Shown: positions 34,905-42,991, counted from the first letter of the stretch. The stretch: DNA of 64,000 nucleotides from SZUA-309 sp965232595 (GCA_965232595.1 OZ246983.1:3472001-3536000); one strand, 5' to 3'. The notes: generated by a model from the letters alone, not told the origin. A program made the numbers and translations.

Positions 34905-36302
34905 ATGGTCGTCCTTCTGACGACGCCGTTCTCGTTGGCCGCGACGGAGAGCGCGCGAGCCGCGCCTGATCCCGATCTGCAGTTGTCCCAGGCCATGAGC
35001 CTGTTTGCCGAGGACGCAAAGCGCCGGCACGCGCTGCGTGAGATCCGTCGAGCCGGCGGTACGGAGATGGTGGCACCGATGATCATCTCCCTCCGCTATC
35101 TGCCACCGGAGGCGAGAGCAGAAGTGGTGCCGGTGCTGCAGCGGGTCACCGGCACACGGAACATCGGGGATGACTGGTTTCGCTGGATGGTCTGGCAGGA
35201 GGAGCAGCCGGACGTCAGGCCCTTCGACGCGTTCGTCCGCTTTCAGCGAGTCCTCTACTCGAAGATCGATCCGAAGTTCACGGTGTTTTTCGATCCTGCC
35301 AGCCGCTCCGAGATCAGGTGGGAGGAGATCACCTGGGGCGGCGTGGTCCTCGACGGCATCCCGGCGTTGGACCAGCCGAAGTTTGTTGCAGCCAGTGAGG
35401 CAACCTATCTGCAGGGCGATGATAGGGTGTTCGGCGTCGCTATCGGCGACGACGTTCGCGCTTATCCCTATCGAATCCTCGACTGGCACGAGATGGCCAA
35501 CGACGTGGTGGGTGGGGTGCCCGTGTCGCTGGCGTACTGCACGCTCTGTGGTTCCGGCGTCCTTTACCGAACCGATCCGCCCGGCGTTGCACCGCTGACG
35601 TTCGGCTCGTCCGGCTTCCTGTACCGCTCCAACAAGCTGATGTACGACCGGCGCACCCACACGCTCTGGAATCAGCTCACCGGCAAGGCGGTCATCGGCG
35701 CGCTGGCAGGCCAGGCGCCCGCGCTGGAGGTGTTGCCGATGGTCACAACCACCTGGGCGGACTGGCTGGCGCGACATCCGGACACGCGGGTGCTGGATCC
35801 TGTGACGGGATTCGATCGCCAATATGACGGCGCCGGGCCTTATCGTCAGTATTTCCGCTCGTCCCGCCTGATGTTCCCCGCGGCGACGGAGCGCTCAGAG
35901 CAGCGCAGCAAAACCGTAGTGTTCTCGCTGCGACTGACGGGCGCCGCCAAGGCCTGGCCGCTGGAAATGTTCGACGGCGGGGTGGTGATCAACGATCGGG
36001 TCGGTGTCATCCCCATCGTGTTGGTCGGAGACGCCGCTACGAGCACGGTCCGAGCTTATCGGGGTGATGGCCGAACCTTCGAGCGAACCAGCGCGGATCT
36101 CCAGCAGGTGGCGAGCGCGAACAGGCGCTGGCTGGTTCGGGAAGATGGGCTGCACGGCCCGGATGGTGAGGTGTTGCCCCGGTTGCCCGGCCACCTGAGT
36201 TACTGGTTCGCATGGCAGAGCTTTTTGCGCTCGAACGACGCCGTTGATGCCGCGTTTACTGAGGATTCCAGCCCAGCCACGCCGACAGCGCCTCACCCAT
36301 GA
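34905..36302 (+). CDS. DUF3179 domain protein, exported
   Basis: 465 residues from ATG 34905. Typical DUF3179 blocks are present: the middle region TWGGVVLDGIPALDQPKFV, AYPYRILDWHEMANDVVGGVPVSLAYCTLCGSGVLY with a CxxC pair, and LWNQLTGKAVIG. The N-terminus MVVLLTTPFSLAATESARA is a signal peptide lacking its basic n-region. Reading upstream in frame adds LVRASIAIS, preceded by a strong purine ribosome site, so the true start may be CTG 34878 or ATT 34875. Function of the family is unknown. The 3' end overlaps the convergent amidohydrolase gene by 47 bases. Confidence 0.85.
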   Translation: MVVLLTTPFSLAATESARAAPDPDLQLSQAMSLFAEDAKRRHALREIRRAGGTEMVAPMIISLRYLPPEARAEVVPVLQRVTGTRNIGDDWFRWMVWQEEQPDVRPFDAFVRFQRVLYSKIDPKFTVFFDPASRSEIRWEEITWGGVVLDGIPALDQPKFVAASEATYLQGDDRVFGVAIGDDVRAYPYRILDWHEMANDVVGGVPVSLAYCTLCGSGVLYRTDPPGVAPLTFGSSGFLYRSNKLMYDRRTHTLWNQLTGKAVIGALAGQAPALEVLPMVTTTWADWLARHPDTRVLDPVTGFDRQYDGAGPYRQYFRSSRLMFPAATERSEQRSKTVVFSLRLTGAAKAWPLEMFDGGVVINDRVGVIPIVLVGDAATSTVRAYRGDGRTFERTSADLQQVASANRRWLVREDGLHGPDGEVLPRLPGHLSYWFAWQSFLRSNDAVDAAFTEDSSPATPTAPHP

Positions 36303-37080
36303 TCAGGTGCTTGTCGTCCTCGCTGAGCCAGGGCATTTCCTCGGTGAACATCGTCACGCACTGGCGCCAGGAACACGGCATCTTCGTGATGTCGGTCCCC
36401 CAGAACAGCCGCTCCGGTCCGAACGCGTCGTAAATCCTGCGCACGTATCCGCTCATGATCGGGAAGGGGTAGGCTTCGCTCGAGTAGCCCGGTGCACCGG
36501 TGACTTTGACCGAAACGTTTGGATGCTCCGCAAGCGACAGCAGCGCTGGTATGTGGGTCATGGCCTCATGGTCCTTTCGTTCTTCGAACCCGCCCATACC
36601 GCCCAGGTGATCGATGGTCAGGCGCAGGCCTGGATATCGCTCAGCAATGCCGCCGACCAGGTCCAGGCAGGGCGTCGCCATCATGCAGATGGGCACCTCG
36701 TGCGCCTCGGCTGCAGTCCAGATCCAGTCCGCACCGCCGTCCAGCAGTAACTGTCGTGCTCTGGCGCCGAGAAAAAACGTCCGCAACCCCACATGTTCCG
36801 GCCTGCTCTGCCACGCGGCGATCGCAGCCGGGTCCTGATCGTCACTCGGCAGGATCGAGCCGACGATGGCAAACCGACCGGGGTGGGCTTGCACCGCTTC
36901 GCTGGCCATGGCCTGTGCGCCCGGGTCCCAGCCGGGTGGGTTGATGATGGCAGCGGTGACACCGGCCTCGTCCATCATGGCCAGCGCTTCCTCGGGAGCG
37001 AAGCGGGTGACCTGGCGGTGCGAGGCGTTGCTCGGCAGGCCACTGCCCCAGCAGTGAATCTGCGCGTCGATGATCCTCAC
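36256..37080 (-). CDS. Amidohydrolase-2 family TIM-barrel enzyme
   Basis: 274 residues. MRIIDAQIHCWG gives the family's HxxW/HxH-like first-strand motif (here QIHCW, one His), with IDHLGG (metal His on strand 6) and RLFWGTDITKM (catalytic Asp) following. Members include ACMSD-like decarboxylases and lactonases such as those in aromatic and sugar-acid breakdown. The gene is last of the HxlR-linked operon: its ATG overlaps the Rieske oxygenase TGA by four bases, so it probably acts after the oxygenase. The substrate is not deducible. Confidence 0.85.
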   Translation of the reverse strand: MRIIDAQIHCWGSGLPSNASHRQVTRFAPEEALAMMDEAGVTAAIINPPGWDPGAQAMASEAVQAHPGRFAIVGSILPSDDQDPAAIAAWQSRPEHVGLRTFFLGARARQLLLDGGADWIWTAAEAHEVPICMMATPCLDLVGGIAERYPGLRLTIDHLGGMGGFEERKDHEAMTHIPALLSLAEHPNVSVKVTGAPGYSSEAYPFPIMSGYVRRIYDAFGPERLFWGTDITKMPCSWRQCVTMFTEEMPWLSEDDKHLIMGEALSAWLGWNPQ

Positions 37081-38393
37081 GATGGCTCGGTGAGCCCGTG
37101 CCCGGCCATCTGCCCGAACCGCTCTTCGAGCACCGCGGGCAGCGGCGTTGAAGGCTCAGCCATGGCGTCGCCCGATCGCAGGTGGTACGCGCCCGCGGCA
37201 TCCACGCCATGCGGCCGGCCACCTTCGTCCGTGGCGCGACTCGCCTCCAGCATCATCTGCCGGAAGCGCACCACGCCCAGATCGGTCTGGCCCAGCAGCT
37301 CCCTGGTCCGGTCCGCAATCAGCCCCTGGCTGTCGGCGATGGCTGCATCCTGTTCGGAGATGCCTTCGATGCCGGTGAAGTTGGAGTGCTTCTGTCGCTC
37401 CCGGCTGATCAGGTAATCGTTGTCGCGGTTGCGCACCGGTACGTAGTGCTCGTCGACCTCGGCAAAGATGCCGTGACCGCTTGCGTACTGAGCACGCTCA
37501 TGATCGGTCAGCGGCCGGTCCGGATTCCAGGCGTAGCAGAATATCCAGCACGAGTGATCGTCGACCGGGACCCAGGTATTGCCCTGGTACATCTCGCCCG
37601 GAAAAGTGTTCGGCGCCAGCGAGTGGTTGGGCATCAGGAACTGGGTCAGCCGCCAGTAGAGCTGGTCGTCGTCAGCCCGGCGTGAGGCGCCGAGGATCAG
37701 GCCGGCATCGTGCCGCAGCACGGTAAAGCGGGGGATGCCGTCTTCGATCAGCCAGCGGAATCGCGCCACGGCGGGCGGCTCGTTGATGCCGTCTCCCGGC
37801 ATCAGGCTGGCCTTCTCGCCGTTAGCGATGTTTGCGTGCAGGTAGGAGAAGTGCGCCGTGTCCAGACCGCCCTCCACGGCCTGCGCCCAGTTACATTGCT
37901 GGAACTTCTTGGAGACGAAGCGGTGGTTCTCCGGCAGGGTGGCGAACTCGAACTGAGGAAGCTCGGGCGGGTCGTCCTCGCCGAGGTAAACCCAGATCAC
38001 ATCACCCCACTCGCGCACCGGCAGAGCCCGGATCTTCGCTTTCTCCCTGGTTCGCTCCGCGATCTCCGGCGGGGACGTGGGCATATCGACGCAATTGCCT
38101 TCTACGTCGAACTTCCAGCCGTGATAGACGCAGCGCAGCCCACAGGCTTCGTTGCGGCCGAAGAACAGGTTCGCCCCCCGATGACTGCAGGCCGGCTCGA
38201 CCACGCCAACGGCGCCACGGCTGTCCCTGAAAGCAACGAAGTCCTCGCCAAGCAGGCGCAGGCGCTGCGGCGCGCCGTCAGCCTCGAGTTCGCGTGACAG
38301 CAGAGCCGGCTGCCAGTAAGCGCGGAACACCCGCCCCATGGATGTGCCCGGCCCCGTTTCGGTCAGCCTCTGATTGTCCTCGGCGCTCAGCAT
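37077..38393 (-). CDS. Rieske [2Fe-2S] aromatic ring-hydroxylating oxygenase, alpha subunit
   Basis: 438 residues, the size of phthalate 4,5-dioxygenase-type oxygenases. Rieske ligands are C69-S-H71 (CSHRG) and C88-V-Y-H91 (CVYHGW). The mononuclear iron site shows the bridging D178 and H181/H186 in LDTAHFSYLH. A reductase gene is not in the window, so an electron donor encoded elsewhere is needed. The C-terminal 150 residues with conserved DHSCWIFCYAW fit the phthalate/vanillate-like subgroup. It sits 50 bases downstream of a tautomerase gene and is coupled to the amidohydrolase. An aromatic or O-methyl substrate is likely. Confidence 0.92.
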   Translation of the reverse strand: MLSAEDNQRLTETGPGTSMGRVFRAYWQPALLSRELEADGAPQRLRLLGEDFVAFRDSRGAVGVVEPACSHRGANLFFGRNEACGLRCVYHGWKFDVEGNCVDMPTSPPEIAERTREKAKIRALPVREWGDVIWVYLGEDDPPELPQFEFATLPENHRFVSKKFQQCNWAQAVEGGLDTAHFSYLHANIANGEKASLMPGDGINEPPAVARFRWLIEDGIPRFTVLRHDAGLILGASRRADDDQLYWRLTQFLMPNHSLAPNTFPGEMYQGNTWVPVDDHSCWIFCYAWNPDRPLTDHERAQYASGHGIFAEVDEHYVPVRNRDNDYLISRERQKHSNFTGIEGISEQDAAIADSQGLIADRTRELLGQTDLGVVRFRQMMLEASRATDEGGRPHGVDAAGAYHLRSGDAMAEPSTPLPAVLEERFGQMAGHGLTEPS

Positions 38394-38443
38394 CTTTCCC
38401 CCTCCGGCGACTCGGATCAGGGGAGTATAGCGCCGTCAGGGAA

Positions 38444-38854
38444 TCAGGCCTCTGCGGCTTGCCGTTTCCGCTCCTGAGCGGCGAACCATTCGGCCTCTTC
38501 ACCAGGCTCCGGCATGATCTCTCCGCCTTCGAGCACCCAGCTCGCGGGCGTTTCGCGAATCTGCGCATCCGTTCGGGCCTGCTCGACCGCACCGTGCTCA
38601 GCCAGGGCTGCTCTGATCCGGCTCGCGATCCGGTCTTTCTGCTTGTCGCTACGGCCTTTGCGAATGGTGCCGCGGACGAAGAGCGTTCGGTCTTCCAGCG
38701 GGAACAGGGGAGACTCCTCGAAGAACACGGCGTGCACGAACAACGGCGGCGCGCCGGTGACGTCGCAGTGGATGTCGGTGATTGCCTGAGCGATCTTCGC
38801 CTTCGTTTCAGCGTCAATCGCGTCTTTGCTGGTGTTGCAGATGTACAGCGGCAT
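38444..38854 (-). CDS. Tautomerase-fold protein with N-terminal proline
   Basis: 136 residues. MPLYICN leaves the catalytic Pro1 after Met removal. TKAKIAQAITDIHCDVTGAPPLFVHAVFFEE fits the beta-alpha-beta of 4-oxalocrotonate tautomerase relatives, and the length and the second repeat (TLFVRGTIRKGRSDKQKDRIASRIRAAL) match the two-unit cis-CaaD-like group. Members tautomerise, hydrate or dehalogenate short unsaturated acids. It lies 12 bases after the partner tautomerase and upstream of the Rieske gene. Confidence 0.85.
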   Translation of the reverse strand: MPLYICNTSKDAIDAETKAKIAQAITDIHCDVTGAPPLFVHAVFFEESPLFPLEDRTLFVRGTIRKGRSDKQKDRIASRIRAALAEHGAVEQARTDAQIRETPASWVLEGGEIMPEPGEEAEWFAAQERKRQAAEA

Positions 38855-38866
38855 GATTCGGGCTCC

Positions 38867-39187
38867 TCAGTTCTGTGTGGGGTCGGAAACCACAGCGACG
38901 ATCTCGTCCTCGCTGCATCCGGTGTTTTCGGTCCAGAGCGCCACCAGCTCGCGGAGAAGCGCTTCCCGGCGCTCTGCGGTCAGGGACTCGTTGGCGGTGA
39001 TGGCGACGACCGAAGAGGTTGACGGTCGGCCGGCCGTGAAGCCGTTGCCGGGCGCAACCGGGATCCAGGCGAAGTTTGCGGCCTCGCCGAACGAACGCGT
39101 AACGAAGCCGTCAACGACGCGCTGAATCTCTTGCTTGTTCTGGTCGGGAGATTGCCCTTCCTGAACGACACACATGCAATTGACCAT
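38867..39187 (-). CDS. Tautomerase-fold protein lacking Pro1
   Basis: 106 residues, a tautomerase-like fold: QNKQEIQRVVDGFVTRSFG, then a loop, and a second unit SSVVAITANESLTAERREALLRELVALWTENTG. The residue after Met is Val, so the usual catalytic proline is missing, and a structural or altered catalytic role alongside the Pro1-bearing neighbour is possible. First gene of the operon, with a -35/-10-like pair (TTGCAA at 39247-39252, TATATT at 39223-39228, 18-bp spacer) upstream. The start at 39187 has a weak GGA some 10 bases ahead. Confidence 0.75.
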   Translation of the reverse strand: MVNCMCVVQEGQSPDQNKQEIQRVVDGFVTRSFGEAANFAWIPVAPGNGFTAGRPSTSSVVAITANESLTAERREALLRELVALWTENTGCSEDEIVAVVSDPTQN

Positions 39188-39222
39188 CCTGATGTTCCGT
39201 TGTGATGTTTGAAGGAGGTTTT

Positions 39223-39286
39223 AATATAAAACCTATAGGTAGCATATTGCAACCTAATGGTCTCTTTATGCAACCTGCGCTAGAAT
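39223..39286. promoter_or_regulatory. Three 21-bp-phased operator-like repeats between tautomerase operon and HxlR gene
   Basis: The pentamer AACCT begins at 39230, 39251 and 39272, exactly 21 bases apart. The first copy extends into the perfect palindrome ACCTATAGGT (39231-39240), the second into ACCTAATGGT (39252-39261, near palindrome), and the third is degenerate. The repeats cover the candidate minus-strand promoter (TTGCAA, 18 bp, TATATT) and lie just upstream of a TAGAAT (39281-39286) that may serve the HxlR gene. Two-helical-turn spacing puts the sites on one face of the DNA, as expected for a cooperatively binding dimeric regulator. Confidence 0.7.
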
Positions 39287-39292
39287 CGGGGC

Positions 39293-39754
39293 ATGAAGTA
39301 CAAGTCCTACAAAGACATGAACTGCTCGCTGGCCCAGGCCCTGGATGCCATCGGCGAGCGCTGGTCGTTGCTGATACTGCGGGAAGCGTTCTACGGGAAA
39401 ACCCGCTTCAACCAGTTTCTCGAGGAGCTCGGCATCTCCAGAAATATTCTGTCGGCGCGGCTGAGCCACCTGGTCGCAGAGGGCCTGCTGGAGAAGCGGC
39501 CGGCGACGGAAACCTCGCACACGGAGTACGTGCTGACGGAGTCCGGTCGGGCGCTCCGAACCGTGATCGTCTCGCTCATTCACTGGGGCGATGAGTTCCG
39601 ACCCGATCCCGAGGGCCAGAGATTCACCCTGATCGACGCAGACAGCGACCAGCCGCTGCGAAAGATGAACATCTACTCGGAGAGCGGGGCAGAGGTGAAG
39701 CCGGGGAGAATTCGGGTAACCAGAGGACCGGCAGCGAAAGACCGATCCGCCTGA
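39293..39754 (+). CDS. HxlR family transcriptional regulator
   Basis: 153 residues. A winged-helix domain opens with NCSLAQALDAIGERWSLLILREAFYGKTRFNQF, the hallmark of HxlR-type regulators, followed by the recognition-helix region GISRNILSARLSHLVAEGLLEK and a wing ending in YVLTESGRAL. Such regulators respond to aldehydes, aromatics or redox signals as dimers. It is divergent from the tautomerase/Rieske operon and very likely controls it, and itself, through the phased repeats between them. ATG 39293 follows GGGG. Confidence 0.93.
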   Translation: MKYKSYKDMNCSLAQALDAIGERWSLLILREAFYGKTRFNQFLEELGISRNILSARLSHLVAEGLLEKRPATETSHTEYVLTESGRALRTVIVSLIHWGDEFRPDPEGQRFTLIDADSDQPLRKMNIYSESGAEVKPGRIRVTRGPAAKDRSA

Positions 39755-39763
39755 GCGCCCGCC

Positions 39764-40627
39764 TCAGGTTGCGCGCTCCTGCCACTGCGGTAGCTCGTCT
39801 TCGATTCTGAACCACGGCGCCTGAGAGCCAACGAAGATGTGGCCACGCGGGCCAATGCCCGGATCGCTGTCGAGACAGCCGGCCGGGATGTTCACCCTTT
39901 CGCCGTTGTCACGCGGCACCAGCGATCCGCACAGAGAACAGAAAGCGTTGCCGAACCGCTTCGCCTCCGGCAGTTTGTAGCGTCGTATCAGCGTTTCGCC
40001 GCTGCGCCACTCAAAATCGCTCGAAGCAACGAAGAGGTTGGTGGCGTGGGCGGCTGCCCGGGACAGGCGGCAGCGGCGACAGTGGCAGTTCATCATGCCG
40101 ATTGGCGTGCTGGCAGCGAAGCTGATCTGGCCGCATAGGCAGCTGCCGGTGATTCGGCCGTCTTCACGGTGCCGCTCAAGATCGGGCAGCTTTGGATCGA
40201 ACGCCTCGTGACCGGGTGCAACGGATTCGTAGCTGTTGGCACCGTCGGGAACCTCCGTCCACGGACAGCGGGACGCTGTGAACAGGTGCCAGGCGTCCAG
40301 CGGTGGCGCCATATCGAGGAGGTTACCGCCGTGGATGTTGGCCAATCGGCTGGCATCGGCATGGGGAACGGGCATCGAGGAGCCGCAATCCCGGCAGAAA
40401 GCGCGTTCCGCCACGTCCTGTTTGTAGACGTGGAGGTTGTCTCTGCCGGAAATCCACCGAATCTCGCCGGTGGCAATGACGAACGGGGCAACCGCTGCGC
40501 CCGTATGCTTCCGGCAGCGCTGGCAGTGACAGTAGATGATGCCGAAGGAATCGCCATCGATCTGGTAGTGCACCTCGCCGCACAGGCACCGGCCGTGGGC
40601 CGAGACAGGGCGGGTGGGCTCGGTCAT
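39764..40627 (-). CDS. GFA family protein with two CENP-V/GFA domains
   Basis: 287 residues containing two complete GFA (glutathione-dependent formaldehyde-activating enzyme-like) zinc-fold domains: first CLCGEVHY, YCHCQRCRKHTGA, AFCRDCGSS (residues 14-100), second CLCGQISF, NCHCRRCRLSRAA, AFCSLCGSL (about 165-250). Cys pairs for the zinc sites are complete in both. The family is seen next to detoxification genes but its reaction is uncertain. It is convergent with the HxlR gene, with 9 bases between stops. Another single-domain GFA gene is at 57131-57559. Confidence 0.88.
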   Translation of the reverse strand: MTEPTRPVSAHGRCLCGEVHYQIDGDSFGIIYCHCQRCRKHTGAAVAPFVIATGEIRWISGRDNLHVYKQDVAERAFCRDCGSSMPVPHADASRLANIHGGNLLDMAPPLDAWHLFTASRCPWTEVPDGANSYESVAPGHEAFDPKLPDLERHREDGRITGSCLCGQISFAASTPIGMMNCHCRRCRLSRAAAHATNLFVASSDFEWRSGETLIRRYKLPEAKRFGNAFCSLCGSLVPRDNGERVNIPAGCLDSDPGIGPRGHIFVGSQAPWFRIEDELPQWQERAT

Positions 40628-40637
40628 GCGCCTTGGC

Positions 40638-41165
40638 TCAGCGCGGCGTCAGCTCGAATATCCACAGATCGTTGGAGGTCACCATCGACACCGGCGCGCT
40701 CTGGCCGCCGCCGTACTTGCGGCCGAGTTCGGAAAGAACCCCTTCCAGGATTTCCCCTTCGGTGATCCGCACCAGCTGACGCTCGTACAGCTTGCCGTCC
40801 ACCCGCAATATGGCCCGGCCGTCCTGTTCCGCCTCGGCCGGCCAGTGCTTCCAGAGCTTGCCGACCAGGGAGTTCATGTAGCCGGAGGGGATGAAGATCC
40901 GGTTGTCGTGCTCCATGACGAAGGTGGTTCTGGAGCGGTCCGGATCGAGCAGCTGGAACTCGACGGTGAAGTAGTCTTTCAGGAACGACCAGTCGGGCTC
41001 CTCACCGCTGTGCAGCTCCCCAGAGGTGAAAGGGCCACCGGAGACGATGGCGAAGCCACCATCCATCGGCCCATCGTGAAAGCGCGCTACCACGAAGGTA
41101 CCGAGCACGAACAGCAGCACCAGGCCGATCAGGCCGCCGACTATCTTCAGGATCAACTTCAACAT
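40638..41165 (-). CDS. Membrane-anchored protein of unknown function
   Basis: 175 residues. A single N-terminal helix (ILKIVGGLIGLVLLFVLGTFVVA) anchors a probably periplasmic domain. The middle (DNRIFIPSGYMNSLVGKLWKHWPAEAEQDGRAILRVDGKLYERQLVRITE) matches the layout of the lipoprotein at 10307-10813 (NGKLYVPSIY, NPEVRLKMGGKLYEMTATPV). This indicates a shared family with different anchoring. No function is assigned. It starts 4 bases after the CBS gene stop, suggesting co-transcription. Confidence 0.7.
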   Translation of the reverse strand: MLKLILKIVGGLIGLVLLFVLGTFVVARFHDGPMDGGFAIVSGGPFTSGELHSGEEPDWSFLKDYFTVEFQLLDPDRSRTTFVMEHDNRIFIPSGYMNSLVGKLWKHWPAEAEQDGRAILRVDGKLYERQLVRITEGEILEGVLSELGRKYGGGQSAPVSMVTSNDLWIFELTPR

Positions 41166-41168
41166 GAC

Positions 41169-41582
41169 TTACTCGTCTTCAGCGACCTCACCCACCTGTT
41201 CCTCGATGGCATCGAGAAACAGATCCCGCAGGGAGATCATGCCCAGCGTCTTGCCGTCTTTGACCACCGGCAGGTGGCGTATGTGGTGCTTCTTGGTCAG
41301 GGCGATGCAGTGCCGCACCGTGTCTTCCGGCGTCACGGTAACCAGGTCGGTGGTCATCACCTCTGAGACTTTGGTCTGCTTCGAAGCGTGGATATCCAGA
41401 ATCACCTTCCGCATGTAGTCGCGTTCCGAGAGGATGCCGACCAGGTAGTCCTCGATCTGCACGCAGACAGCGCCGACGTTCTTTTCGTTCATCAGCGTCA
41501 GGGCATCGAAGACGGACTCGAGCGGTCCGATCCAGACCACTTCTTCTGCTTTCTTATCGAGCAGATCGGAAACGTAATGCAT
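41169..41582 (-). CDS. Two-CBS-domain protein
   Basis: 137 residues, essentially a stand-alone Bateman module: first CBS domain (SVFDALTLMNEKNVGAVCVQIEDYLVGILSERDYMRKV), then VSEVMTTDLVTVTPEDTVRHCIALTKKHHIRHLPVVKDGKTLGMISLRDLF. Such proteins bind adenosyl nucleotides and regulate partner enzymes or transporters. GGGGAG lies upstream of ATG 41582; longer upstream reading frames overlap the promoter of the divergent SDR gene. First of a two-gene unit with the anchored protein. Confidence 0.9.
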   Translation of the reverse strand: MHYVSDLLDKKAEEVVWIGPLESVFDALTLMNEKNVGAVCVQIEDYLVGILSERDYMRKVILDIHASKQTKVSEVMTTDLVTVTPEDTVRHCIALTKKHHIRHLPVVKDGKTLGMISLRDLFLDAIEEQVGEVAEDE

Positions 41583-41721
41583 TGGGCTCTCCCCAGAATT
41601 CCCATCGCCGCTAACAGTAATTCGGCGTCCCGGCTGACGCAAATCGGCGCTGCTGGTCGAGGCGGGCAGCTGGCGATAAAGTAGTCGGCTGCAAGTTGAG
41701 GGATAGGGAGCAGAGGGAAGA

Positions 41722-42501
41722 ATGGTTTCCACAGAACTGTTTGATCTGAGCGGCAAGGTGGCGCTGCTCACAGGTGCATCAAAGGGTATGGGCCTCGCCA
41801 TGGCCGAAGGGCTGGCGGAGCATGGCGCCAGGGTGGTGATCTCGAGCCGGAAGCTGGATGCCTGCGAGGCGGTTGCGGACGACATCAACAAGCGGTTAGG
41901 CCCGGATACGGCAACCGCCATCGCCTGCAACATCGGCTACAAAGAGCAGCTGCAGGCGCTGGTCGACGAGACCCACGAGCGGCTCGGCCCTATCGACACA
42001 CTGGTGCACAACGCCGGCATCAACCCGTTTTACGGCTCCATGTCCGAGATCCCGGACGAGGCGTTCGACAAGATCATGGGCTCCAACGTGCGCTCCGTGC
42101 ACTGGATCTGCCAGATGGTTGGCCCGGACATGATCGAGAAAGGCAAAGGCTCGATCATGGTCACCTCGTCAACCGGGGCCTTTCACTCCTCCGAGGTGCT
42201 GGGCGCTTACGGTATCTCCAAGCTGGCCGACATCGCGCTGGTTCGCAACCTCGCGGCCGAATGGGGACCCAAGGGCGTGCGGGTGAACGCGATCTGCCCG
42301 GGTCTGATCAAGACCGATTTTGCCCAGGCGCTCTGGGACAATCCGGAGGCTGCGCAGCGGGCTAACGAGCAGATTCCGCTGCGTCGGCTCGGCGAAGCTG
42401 AAGATCTGAAAGGGGTTGCGGTGTTCCTGGCTTCAGAGGCCAGCGGCTACATCACCGGTCAGGCGCTGACGGTCTGCGGCGGCTCCAACATGTGGTCCTG
42501 A
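41722..42501 (+). CDS. SDR family oxidoreductase
   Basis: 259 residues, classical short-chain dehydrogenase. Cofactor loop TGASKGMG (17-24), HNAGI at 96-100, catalytic S150, Y163 and K167 (YGISK), and the PGLIKTDFAQALW substrate-loop segment. Arg after the first strand suggests NADP(H) preference. Resembles DHRS4/FabG-like carbonyl reductases. ATG 41722 is preceded by AGAGGGAAGA. Convergent with the small-subunit gene downstream (22 bases between stops). Confidence 0.92.
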   Translation: MVSTELFDLSGKVALLTGASKGMGLAMAEGLAEHGARVVISSRKLDACEAVADDINKRLGPDTATAIACNIGYKEQLQALVDETHERLGPIDTLVHNAGINPFYGSMSEIPDEAFDKIMGSNVRSVHWICQMVGPDMIEKGKGSIMVTSSTGAFHSSEVLGAYGISKLADIALVRNLAAEWGPKGVRVNAICPGLIKTDFAQALWDNPEAAQRANEQIPLRRLGEAEDLKGVAVFLASEASGYITGQALTVCGGSNMWS

Positions 42502-42523
42502 TCGGGCGCCAGCACCGGCCGGC

Positions 42524-42991
42524 TCACGAGACCGGACGGTATATAGCGCCGCGGGCACGCACCGGATCCAGCAGCGACCAGTCGCCCTGGCTGATCTCGT
42601 AGCCGTCCGGGAACGGTGGTCTAGGCGGCGTGCCGAGGGATTCGAGCACCCGGGGATCGCGATAGTAGACCTGGCAGATCAGCGAGACGATCAGCGCCGC
42701 CGCCTCCGGCTGAGCGGCCCGGAACTGCTCCGCGAGGGCCACCCGCTCCTCGGCGGAGGCATCGAGAAACCCGTGCTCACCCGCCAGCTCCTCCAGGATG
42801 CCCAGATGCTCAGTGATGAACTGTAGGGTCGGCCCGGCGCTGCTGAGCAGGTCGGCGAAGATCGCCTCGTCGTCTGCTCCCGGCACGCCGTGCGCCTCGC
42901 TGGCCGGAATGATGGTGCCCGCAAGCGCCTGCAGTATCGCCTGGCCCGCTTCGCTGAGCAGCTCGTTGCTGCTGCCGATCAGATCACTCAT
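42524..42991 (-). CDS. Gluconate 2-dehydrogenase subunit 3-like protein
   Basis: 155 residues with no signal peptide. LLSEAGQAILQALAGTIIPASEAHGVPGADD, a mid helical part and the closing DPRVLESLGTPPRPPFPDGYEI tail fit the small (gamma) subunit that accompanies GMC-type dehydrogenases. The twin-arginine leader of some homologues is absent. It lies 15 bases downstream of the GMC oxidoreductase gene on the same strand, so a two-subunit enzyme is likely. Confidence 0.78.
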   Translation of the reverse strand: MSDLIGSSNELLSEAGQAILQALAGTIIPASEAHGVPGADDEAIFADLLSSAGPTLQFITEHLGILEELAGEHGFLDASAEERVALAEQFRAAQPEAAALIVSLICQVYYRDPRVLESLGTPPRPPFPDGYEISQGDWSLLDPVRARGAIYRPVS

